Of a stretch of DNA of 64,000 nucleotides, positions 41,481 to 52,900 are shown in pieces. The stretch spans positions 1,061,526 to 1,125,525 of the forward strand of contig NW_019091396.1 in assembly GCF_001949145.1 (NCBI RefSeq). Reading direction: 5' to 3'. Numbering within the stretch: position 1 is the stretch's first letter; each line of letters starts with the position of its first letter. Both the position numbers and the translations under genes were made by a program. Origin of the DNA: Acanthaster planci (lineage: Eukaryota; Echinodermata; Asteroidea; Valvatida; Acanthasteridae). Under the pieces are notes generated by a model. It had not been told where the DNA came from and did no database searches. It was given only the letters and a program-made list of their open reading frames with translations.

Positions 41481-42880
41481 TCTTTAATGCACGAGTATTG
41501 AGAGTACATTATCAGCATATACATTCAGAAAAAGGATTACTGCCTTCGAAAATTGAAAATGAAATTGTAAAACAAAGTTACACGAAAAGCCAATTAACAC
41601 CAAGTTGCATGCCATTTCTTTTTTGTTACGAACATTGCGTATACTGTAGAGTTTATATATGAAACGGGGTAAGCGCCAGTTTGGTACTTTCTAGAATTCT
41701 TAATTCTCCTGGTTGCCCAAAGTCAGTTTTGCTGGGTTTAGTGCATACCAACACAGTTCAATAAATCAGTACAGCAAAAAAGGAAGTTCAAACACACCCA
41801 GTGGACTGTTTTTATTCCTTGTTATTGCACAATCGTTAACCAAAATTTCTGTTTTTCAAATAAATATATTACGCTTCTGAAATAACCATTGCTTTTTACG
41901 ATTACATGGGTGATTCGCAGATTTCAATCAGGCCAATTTTTACCGAGCAAAAGAGACACATTTGAAAATGTCAAATGGTACCGTATGGTGTAAGGTCTAC
42001 TTAATCGCAAATTTGGACAAGATGAAAACGGTATATTTCCAACTTGTTTAATTATCTGTATGAAATTTCTGGGTTTCTTGTTTCTTTTGTTTTTGTTCTG
42101 AAGAGCAATGTATTTTATTTCTCTCTTATCAGTATGACAATTTATTATCCTCCAATTTCCCTGATTCACCAATATCGTTGCCCGAAACTATACTGACCCA
42201 ATATACGATTACTTGAGCAAATACTGTTGGTAAATCCTTAACTGCTATTCTTGTCAAAATCTTTAAAAAAGCTTTATTAAACGGAAAGGGCAAACATTGA
42301 CCGTGTATTATTTATTAACAGCTTAAAAATTTATGTAATTTTAAAACCAAAAGTTTAGATTGCTCAGATTAACCATAGAGAAAGGACACAGAAGGAGTTG
42401 CAACTCAGGCACTTGAACATGTTCAATGATGGTCGCCGCCGAGTCAGACGAATAATAGAAAACATTCCAAAAATGTCTGATTACTGCCTGCATCTTAGCC
42501 GGACAAGCGGGGCCAGTAATGTCCAAGCAATTCTTGTATTTTTTATTGCAATTAAAATACAAATTATCGATGTGACCATAGAATAAAGGGAGAAAACTTC
42601 CTGATATTAGACCTGCTTTTGCCATCGTAAATAACGTAATACACTGTTCCATTATCCATGCAACGTTTGTAATTTTATTCTCCTCCGTCCAATACATCGG
42701 TGTTCAAGCACTTTGAACGAATTTGGCTAAAACTGGCCAACAAAATGTTCACTACTACTGGGAATCTTAGTTCATTCGCAACAAAATGCGCTATTTTATC
42801 ACAGTGAGGGATCCCTTTTTGTACAAATGCCATAATAAAAATGATTTACAAAACACAAAATCTTCTAAGCAACTGGGCAA

Positions 42881-42886
42881 TTTATT
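42881..42886 (-). terminator. Possible polyadenylation signal of gene 2 (AATAAA on minus strand)
   Basis: The hexamer tttatt on the plus strand reads AATAAA on the minus strand, about 840 bp past the gene 2 stop. Chance occurrence is likely in AT-rich DNA. Confidence 0.2.
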
Positions 42887-43728
42887 CCCAAAAGAACTCC
42901 AGTAGAAAGAGTTCATTAAGGGCAATGACTGCACATACAGATTTAGAGCACAAAGCGTAATGCAAGCAACTGCGCAAGCATTAAATTTGAAATAATGTCA
43001 TGAGATCATACCAAGCACCAACAAAGGCATGAATATTCAATTTCCTATACCTCAGTACGCAAAGTTTTAAGGGTGCAGATTACCATCGACAAATTGCGGC
43101 GACGATCAAAGGGTATAAAGGGGTTTCGTGGTTGTGAAACAGATGGTGCGTAGCAAACGTTCGCTGTGCTCTGGCTATGGGCATACCGGGCATGCCAGAA
43201 AGCAGTAATTGGCCAGATGTTACAGCCCGGGCAGTTCAAACTCCTGTGTCCTTCCTCTATGGATTAACAAGTAGTTCGTACTTTACTGATCGGTGTTGCC
43301 AGATTTCCTTGTTTTTGAGAGATCCTCCTCATACACAAGCACAAAGAATGTAGCGACTATGCACAAGTATATGCATCTGTAACGATTCGTGCTAACTTTG
43401 ACGGCATTAACATATAAACTCATAACTGATACGATACAAATGAAACGTAGCTAGGTGAACAAAATGGTAAATCACACAAAAATACACTTATATTCACTGC
43501 TATATGCAAGTAACCAAAATTATCCCGGTTAAAACTTGTCGGCATTCGGGGAAATTCAACATCTGTATTTATCATAATTTGGTCATGCGGAGAAATCAAA
43601 CTGTGAATTACAGTACATGAATGTTGTAAATGGCCAACACCTATTTTGTGTTAAAGAACGCTTTTGGTCCTCAATTAAATAACCTCAAGGCAACACAACA
43701 GCCAAAGAATAAGGTGGATGGCCAACTG

Positions 43729-43913
43729 CTACCCACTTACGCACTGAGCATCACTCACAATCGGGGACGTGTCTCTGACGCCAAAGCTAGTCGTGTTCGT
43801 GTTGGATCGCCTGAATTTGGTCCAAATGACAGCCAGTCCAATGACCAACAGCGACGCTCCTAAGATGATTCCAACTATCAGGCCGGCTAAGGCACCGGGG
43901 GAAAGTGTACCGT
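43729..43913 (-). CDS. Gene 2 transmembrane helix and short tail exon
   Basis: Minus acceptor CTCTTAG precedes 43913. The exon encodes GTLSPGALAG, a hydrophobic helix (LIVGIILGASLLVIGLAVIW), basic stop-transfer TKFRR and a Ser/Thr-rich tail ending in TAG. The start GALAGLIVGI resembles the gene 1 helix start GAIAGIIIGV. The tail has no tyrosine, so the FxNxxY signal of gene 1 is missing. Two good splice donors, GTGAGT (43758-43753) and GTAAGT (43740-43735), lie in frame just before the stop, so an alternative longer tail is possible. Confidence 0.82.
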
Positions 43914-46900
43914 CTAAGAGAATAATAAAGAGAGATACACATTGAGCAATTTGTTAACTGACATTTGGGAGTATGAGTAAGATACCGTAGGCCTCCACTG
44001 CTCAAATCAGGAGTTGCACGCACTGGAATTTCCACAACTATTAAAGGATATGGTTCGTATGAACTCATTAAAAACGGGAATTTGAATCGGTGAATAGGCC
44101 TTTTGGTTTGTACTTGCGGGATCACAAATCCTCCAGAAAACAGAATGCTATTCAGGGAAAACGACTGGTATTGAGTGGAGGGTCTTCTCAAAATTACGTG
44201 GCTTCACAGTAGCAACGACATCAGAGGGAATCAACAGCTTGTGTCGCAAAATAAGCACAATACAGTTCGAAGTTTTAAACATTACCTGACGTTGGTTTCG
44301 ATGTCGGAAGTGCAACTGAAAATCAATCAAAGAATGCAAATACGATTGAGTGCACTGAATATCAAACAACTGCTTCCATGTGAGTTAGCCTTGAGCGTGA
44401 CTAGCGTTATGGGTATACCGATTGGGTATATTAGCTTTCAGGAATTGGCCCAACATATTTCAACTTGCAGTTCTACGTGATACAACTCAAAGTCATTTCC
44501 ATTATCCCCAAAGTCTGAAAAACATCCCAAATTTAGCCCTCCAGCTTGGAAAAACACAAGGCGCATAAAATATTACATTTTTGCATTCCCCAGGAGCAAA
44601 AGTGTTATCCCTCAAAACTTGGTTCAAGATCCGCCCTTAGACCATTCTACAGATGCTGCGAGCAATTATACGTTACCTAACTCTTGTGTTTTTTCTTTGT
44701 ATTGAATGTGGGGAACTGCATAATTTATACTTGGTAAAGGTATTGCATTTTAATTTCTTTCAGAAAGATTAGAGATTACTTAAAAATGTCATAAAAGAGT
44801 AATACCCTGCTTCAGAATTCAAAATACTAAAGATCAAGAAGAATCAACGATACCAGTAAACACAGTATTAAAGCGTTTTAAAAGTGAAATGGTTATACCA
44901 GGAAAGATATGGGACGGAGGGGTACCCCCCTTACCTGTCCAATCCCTATACACAATGTAGACTATTGTTACCTAACACATCCCCCCCTAAAAGTCTGTAA
45001 AGAATTGCTGAGATTCCGATCAAACCAACACAAAGGCGGGGGGGTTCTCTCCGTCCCATATTTTGCTTCAAATGGAAATGGTGGTGAGATCCCTGCCTTT
45101 CAACGCCCGCCTCAACGCTCGCCTTATTACACAGTCATGCCCCCCTGCACATGCCCAACAATGTTTCCCCCATCATGGACTCACTCTGGTCCCTCTTGCA
45201 CACGTAACCAGCAGAAGACGTGCAGTTGACCATTCCCCATTTACCGGCCTTGAGTCCAACGCAGTTGTCTGGGCCGGTGGTAGAGTCCGCAGTCTCCCAG
45301 TTGACATAATCGACTGGCTCTCGTGTCTCGAACAATATTGGTTCCCACTGCAGGTTTCCTGTTGAAAGAAAACTCAGTTAATTGTTAAACTTGAAGTATC
45401 AGCATACAAACGCTCGTTTTTTCTATAGGCCTATATTTGTATCACAGAATTTGTGTTCCATGAATGGTTTTCCTTCCTGTTTGTGAAGTACTAAAGTCTT
45501 TATGCTATATAACTTAATCAATTTCACTGGATGTAGTGACTGGCCAACTAGTCTCATTATATTACCTTTAAAATCTCGGCTCATTCCAAGCCAAAAGGTC
45601 CCTCCGCCTACGGCCTTAGCTTGCTCCGTAAGAAATGTGTTCTCAGCCTCGCTGTGCACGGTAGACAGGTAGCAAGCATATTGGTAGTCGCAGACTGAGC
45701 TGGCATGGCCCCAAGTCCCTGACTCTGTCTCCTCCGACTTGGAGACCAAGAGGTAACAATGGCTCCCCCATGCAATCCAGTCATCAAGGCAGTAACCTGT
45801 CACGTACGGCGGTGCAGTGGATGGCGGTAAAGCTGTACAAAAAACGCGCAAGTTTACATAGGAACAACGGCGACACAATAAATTGGATGCTGAAGAAATT
45901 CAGTCCCTTTCTCCTTACATGGAATTTCAACCTAACTATAAATGCTATTTTGTTGTCAATGCTCTGTACAGGGTGTCCACATAAAAAGTATACCGAGATA
46001 AAAAGAAAAATACATTAAAATGTAATGTCAGATGTGCATTTCCACGAATGGTAGCCATGTGGAGGGCACAGAACATTAAACGTATGGTATAAGTAGTGAA
46101 AACAAAGCAAATTAGATTCATTCAAGTAGACTCCTTGATTTTAAGAATGTGTTCTTAAAGCAAAAGCCTTTCATATTCTGCATACTTGCATGGTCTACCC
46201 TTGTTAATCAAATATGCAAATTTGTCACAGTGCCGATTTCCGTACCCTTAACATCGGTCTAGTTTGTTCACTCATCTGTATCAATAACATCACAAGCTGT
46301 ATACCATTGCAAAGAGGACGTTCCCCCATTTTTCTATATATGAAGTAGTTTTGCCGTTACATGTACAGTAATTTTCATCTTGGTATATACTTTTGATGTG
46401 GACACCATTATTTCATGAGCACCAGGGTCAGGCTTGTTGTTTTTACAAAGTGCAATTTACTACGCTGCATGTCAAAAAACTGTGGTGTACATTCAACACT
46501 TTGGACGCCCATACAAGAAAACGTTATCCTTTGTGGAGTGAATCTAATACCAATCAAACACCACAGATATTTCTTAGCAATATGGACACCATTATTTTGC
46601 TGGTAATTAGATTTTTTTCTAGTTGTTCACACTTTCAAGAGGTATCCTTCGAAAAAAATCCATTCCAAAATACTTTTCTCTCAACAGTAAAGATGAAATG
46701 CACATACTAATTTATATTTGTTAGGAATTTGACATGTGACGTTTACCTCCTAAACACAGTTGCCATAATTTTGTTTACAATGTGATGATGAGAAGGACTG
46801 TGATTAAACTGCTAAGCACAATTTTGACAGTGTGCACAATGGGGAGGTTGCGAGTAATTGCACTTGCGCTGACGTTTTGGAAACGAGGAAACAAAGGATC

Positions 46901-49900
46901 CGCTGTGATTGTACTTACCGGTGTTTTTGCATATGGTGGCCTGCTTCTCAGAGCATGCTGTGTCGGACCAGAATCCCTTGGTATCCACGGCTACACACCC
47001 ATGACCGACTGCGTTGGTCCCGCTGGGCTTACCGGCTAGCCAGTTTGTGTACAGGAACGGCCAGGAATCAAGCCAACGGAAGGCGTGAGTTTCCTGTCCA
47101 AACACAGGCGATAAAAAAAGTGAACAAGTTCAATGTTTGATGATGACACTTTCGACTACACGGTTTGGAATCAGTCAGGTTCAGTTGGAAGAAAATCGCA
47201 CATTGTTGTGCATGAGACGTTTAATGTAGAGACCGTATTAATTTGTGGCTAACATTAAAAAAGCGACTTTTAGGATACAGAATTTCAATTTTCAGTTTGA
47301 AAGGTTAAGTTTGTCAAAGAACCTGCCATACATTTTGTTTTTAATTGTCTTTCCCATTCAACACACTTGAGATCACAAAATCGTGCTTTGCTATACCACA
47401 GACAGGGGCGAATAGTACACAAATATTGACTGCTTCGAATGGTCTTGTAATCAGCCTCCTTCATCGATCCACAGAGCATTCTACTTTCCCAAGGCGAAGG
47501 CACATGATATTCGTTTAAACGCAACGCCAGTGATGATGCGTGTAGTTCTTTGATTGCTACGGGTACAGTTCTTTTTGCCGAGGAAATCAAGACACCACAA
47601 ACACAGAATGCCACTGACTAGCTCTCTATCAATTAAGATACAGAATTCTAGCACTCTTACCTGGAGTCCATGCCCTCTCGGTACACTTGTTAACGAAAGT
47701 AGTTCGTTTCATTTTTTTAGGGGGTTGTTTAGTTTTGTACTGTTTTTGGTTTTGTTTTATGATAGTTTCAGTGTTGACTGGAAGGATCTAATCATTGTCA
47801 CCTCGTCCTTTCTCAGTCCAATCCAGGCATGGTTGGAGTCGTTCAAGTAAAGCATCAGCCTGGTCAGTGCGCCATCGTAGTCATCCCTGATGGTTGCAAT
47901 GGTGTTGCCGTCTGACCGGCAGAATGCCACGGCATCATCAAATGACATAGATGTGGTGTGGTACCGGAAACAGCCGCCGTGGAAGCTGACGTATCCCGGT
48001 TGGTCACAGCTGTGAAGGTAAGCTGGTTGAACTTTGAAATCTGGTGCTGAAAAAAGTTTAAAGAGTGTGTTGTGTAATTAATTTGTAAGCGTGTTTAAAG
48101 CCTGAAGACTTTCGTAAGGCACGCTTATCGATATTCACGATAAAATCAACTCAGTCGCTTTCATCTCACGAATACTTGTAATCCCCTTTGTCCTCCATCA
48201 CACTCACGCAAATTCTTTTAATTTTCAGGAATAACGAAGTCATACTTGGATATGAACACCAATCATAATAGTGGAACGTTTACGAATCTTCTGGTCTTTC
48301 TTACATGCATCTGTCGTGCAAGCGAAATTGGATTTGGTTTCACAAGGTATGTCTTGCCATCGTCCTGGGTCCAAGGTGTCATTACGCATGACCACACAGA
48401 TGGTTTCCTTCAGTTAAAAAACAAATCACATGAAATAGTAGTTGACTGAGTATATCGCCAGAACAAATCAATTTCTTCTGGCGCAGCGAACGCAGCGAAC
48501 GAGCAAAAATGCTCCGAAAATTACACCGACGAATGGATACGCAACAAATGCTTTGTATCAGCAACCTCATATAATTGAGACGGTCCGTACAGCTCTTCTT
48601 TTTAAGCCCATGGGCAGGAACTTGATTTTTATTAATGCCATTTACATTGTAAGTGCAGCTGTTGGTTGCGATGTTGAAACAAAGTTCGATAAACTGCAGT
48701 AGTTTAACCAAGTATTTCAAGCTTGTAACCTGCATATTAAAGCTAGTCCCATTTTTACTAGCCTAAAATCTGGAATACAGTATTGCATGTTACATGTTGA
48801 ACATTATTGTTTTCTTTATAATACAAATTTACTTGTTTTCTATCTCATCTGAAGGGTAATTCTGTAGATAATGACCTGCGTAGAATGCACTTCAAGGGGG
48901 TATCACGTGAGTGACAATGACGTCATTGTGAGACAATCCAAATACCATCTACAACACTTGCCTGTCCCTAATAATGCACACTCTGACCTTTTTGGCAAAT
49001 GTTCTCAGGAGAAAGAAAAGTCGGGGAAATTAATTGTCCAAAAAAAAGAAAGGACCAACCCATAAAAACCATTGGACCAGGCACATACCAGTGTACCAAA
49101 CGTTACCAAGTTTATAGGTGTTTCGTCCCGAAACCAGTTGGTGTAGTCCAGGGGCGAGCCGTCGCTCCAATGGAACTGGTCGGTCGCACCGATGTTGCTA
49201 AGGCCGATCCAGAGCGTTTGGTTAGACGGTTCCATTAAAGTCGTCAGCATCGCTGAGAGGAACAGAGTTAGAAGGCACTAGGCATTTCTGTCCTTTGCTC
49301 GCAAACATGAGAACAAGACTTGACTTCAAACAATTACAGCTCTGATGATTCCTATGGGCCAAAATTCATATTGTAATGACTTAAGTAAGGCTGAGTTCTA
49401 TAGTAACCGGATAGTGACAAGTACGGAAGTGTATTTAGGACATGATTAAAAAGTCTGACCCACTATTTCTCCCGGAAGGATTATTATAGTGTGCCCAGGC
49501 GAATTAGTATTCAGCCCAGGCAAATAAGAAGGAAAAAAAAAGGTTTTTTACTTGTGTCCTAAATATGCTTCCGTAGTCAAAGGATAGGATACAAACGTTT
49601 TTTCCAACACATGCATTGGCACCAATTTTGGCGGACGCCATTTCAAACCTATCGGCTGCCACATATAACCAACGTTTACCCTGTTCCCCAACGTTCAGAA
49701 TGACGGCCAAGGACCCATCATTGTACTTCCTGCATTCGGCCGCGGCGTCCATTCTCGTCTTCATGTTCTTAGCTCCTGAGAATACCTTGAGGCACTTCGC
49801 CTTGGCCTGCACCCAACCATCGGGGCATCCACCGGAGATGGGCGTTTCCGTGGGCGTGGCAATGGTCGAGGTAGTGTTCTGAAATTTCTTGCAAATATAG

Positions 49901-52900
49901 TTTTCTTTCACCCCGCAATTCAGGTTATTCCATTTCCCACCTATGTTTTGTTTTGAAAGAGGAAAGAAGGAATAATTACTTTATTGTCTACAAAATACCT
50001 TGATTTTTATTTTAAAAGTTTCTACTTAGCAATGCTACATGTTTGGGGAAAAAATTCGTTGATATATCTTCAATTAATTTCCTGATCTTTTTTGTTTGCT
50101 TATGTGATTGTTTGGCTTCTTTGTTTCTTGTTTCTTGTGCAGTGAGAAAAAAGAGCATCCAATTTACCCAGCATCATATTCATCTCGACGCACTTCTCTT
50201 CACCAGCAAAATCATTAGGCTGCCCCTCGTCCCAGAAACGGAAATCAGACGTTACGTCATCAGACCACCTTAAAGAGACAGAAAATATTAAACCTTTTCT
50301 ACGGGGTTTTGTGCTATTTATCCATTTCGTGAAAAATAAAGCAAAGCTGTCAATTTTCAACTTCGACAACTACGTAACCAAAGTAATTTTTGATGGCTTC
50401 TTTCATTTGCTGTTAATTTCAGTTATGGATACAAGAGCAGTGATCAGTGGCCGAGCCAAAGGGAGTACAGGTGGAGCAACTGCTCCTCCCCCCCCCGGGA
50501 ATTGCTGCCCCTCTTGCCCTACACCCCCTGGAATACTGAGAGTTTTCGAGGGGAGCTGTCGCCATTTTATTTTTAGTGCCGGAAGGGGGACTCTTGCTTC
50601 CCCTTCCCTCCAAAGCGCCTGGCTACGCAATTAGCAGTGTTCATCTACAGTTTGGCGATTCCGTGATCACAAGCAAAGACCGTATAGCGTATAAGATCTT
50701 TGATCACAAGTCTAAAGAATGATTCTTTTCTGAGTAATCTACTCACTCGTAAGTGTTGTCAGAGGTCTCCATTAAACCAATCCAGAATCGTGGAGACATT
50801 TGTAGACGCTGCCAAAAAATACAAAGCACTGAAGAAAATAATGTTTAGCCGTCTATGATGCCGCCGGAGGTCTGCACCCATTTTGCAGAGATCTACGCCA
50901 TAATCTTACACGCAATCCATTAAATTAATTTTGTGAAAGAACACACTATACGTTCATTCCCAATTTCAAATTTTCTACCAATTCTCTCGCAGTCAGTTTG
51001 TAAACAAGTTGAAATTCCTCATGATATAGGTATAGCAAGACACTGTTTAATTGACCATGAAATGTTTGGTTCCTGAACATGCTTATAAGTGATATAGCGA
51101 GACACTGTCTAATTGAATAGAGGCTGAGTTCGGGCAGCTTGTTCTCGTATGTTCACGAACAGCTCGATTTGTTGTTCGTTGGTCGGCTGCTCGAACGCCG
51201 GGAACAAACAACCGGTTATCGCTGGTAGTTAGTGACAAGCAACATGCAACATGGCGGCGTCCATGTAGACTACGTTATTCGAGAGTTAATGTTTGGATGG
51301 GCTGAATTCTTTTCTATATAAACAGGAACATTTATTTATGTGTTACGGAAAATAATTAATGTTAATTTTGCAAATCCTCCCATTGTCTACGGCTTTGGAA
51401 GCCATCTCTCTACTTTTTGCAGATGTTCAAAAATCAAAATCTCACGAGGTTTTCCGTGTGTTCCTGTAAAACCCCGACGTGACGAGGAGGTGGTGTGTGA
51501 TCGTGTTCCGAGAACAGTGTTCTTGAGTCGTGTTCCCGCCGTTCGAGCGCGAGAACAAGAAACCTGTGTCAAGAACAGGCCGCCCGAACTCGACCGAAAT
51601 GTTTGGTTCCTGATCATGTTTACAACTGATATAGCGAGACACTGTTTAATTGAACATGAAATGTTTGTTTCCTGAACATGTTTACAAGCGATATGCCGAG
51701 ACAGTTTTTAATTGCTAAATGCAGTTTTTGAGGTGTATGAACCTCGAGCTGGACCAAGCGATGGCGCAATTTTCATAGCAACAGAGGCTCCTTTGGTGGG
51801 ACCTGCACCTTTGGGTTCACAAACGACTATGAAATGTATGCGTATACAGGGGGTTCTTCTGTTCACCTCAGAACAATTGGATGGTGCTCGATACAGTATC
51901 AACCAACAGGACTTTGCTGATCGTCCTTACCATGCTATTGATGAAGTCTTGCTCCGGTTGGCTGGTGATGGACGCCAGATACCCTCCCTGCCTGTTGCAC
52001 TGCTGCTGGGCCTCGTTCCAAGTGGCTTGGTGTGTGTTGGGGTCGGACACCAAGTAACAATAGTCGCCGAACGATGCCCAGCCTGGTGTCCCAGAGCACA
52101 CCGTGGCTGGGGAGGGGGAGGGAGGCAAGGAAAGGTCAGGGAAGTTCTCGGTGACGTGTCCAGGGGAAAGTTTCATGCCCCTAGCATAGCACATTCCTAT
52201 TATGGGCATTCCCAACCGACATTTGCTGACATTTTTAATACATTGAAAGTGCCGAAAGTATAGAAACGGCACCACCACGTTTCTTATTATACCGGTATCC
52301 ACTTTACACCACCCTGCAACACCCCCCCCCCAAAAAAAGACCTAAATACGACACCGGTAGTCGTAAGACGACATCAGGGAAGGTATGTTACTGAACTCAG
52401 ATTTCCGCATACCATTGTTAATAAAGAATACATGTTCACACACAAGGTAGTCAATGCAGAAGCTTGCTGAACAATTTATTTTTTACCAATGAATTATCTT
52501 ATAAGTTGTCTTCCCGTTGAAGGTCTCGTATAATTTTGCAGATGTTTTCCAATTTGTTGAATCTGAAAGGTTATACTGTTCTTTTAATTAATTCCATTAC
52601 ATTTCATTGCTTCTCTCCATGCCCCGTAAGTACCTAAGGGCGCTCAAAACAAATGGACTTCAAGTTGAGGCCTCTGCCAGAACTGGTCAGTTAGGATGAA
52701 ACCAAATTCATTGTGACATAAGGAAGGCAACTGCCTAGAAATTTACTGCCAACAAGATGGACTTACATTTAGGGGGGTCGTCCTCTTGATCTGTGGGAAC
52801 CAAAAGATTCATAATACGTTCAAACATTCTAGCATTCCAAATACAGGCATGGGTGAATGTATACAAAAGGTGCTGCTTTACTAAGCATTGGTGTGGTTTT

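Larger units (their letters stand above)
40260..43728. other. Convergent intergenic region
   Basis: 3.5 kb between the two stop codons, AT-rich. It includes one copy of the long repeat (41026-41480). No ORF beyond about 118 codons and none with a recognisable domain. It should hold the two 3' UTRs. Confidence 0.6.

Noticed and set aside
47285-47614. 109-codon minus-strand frame in gene 2 intron 16
   Set aside because: No family recognised, no splice evidence, and the host frame is complete without it.
51712-52263. 183-codon plus-strand frame
   Set aside because: It is the antisense shadow of the gene 2 exon at 52106-51931 plus repeat E.
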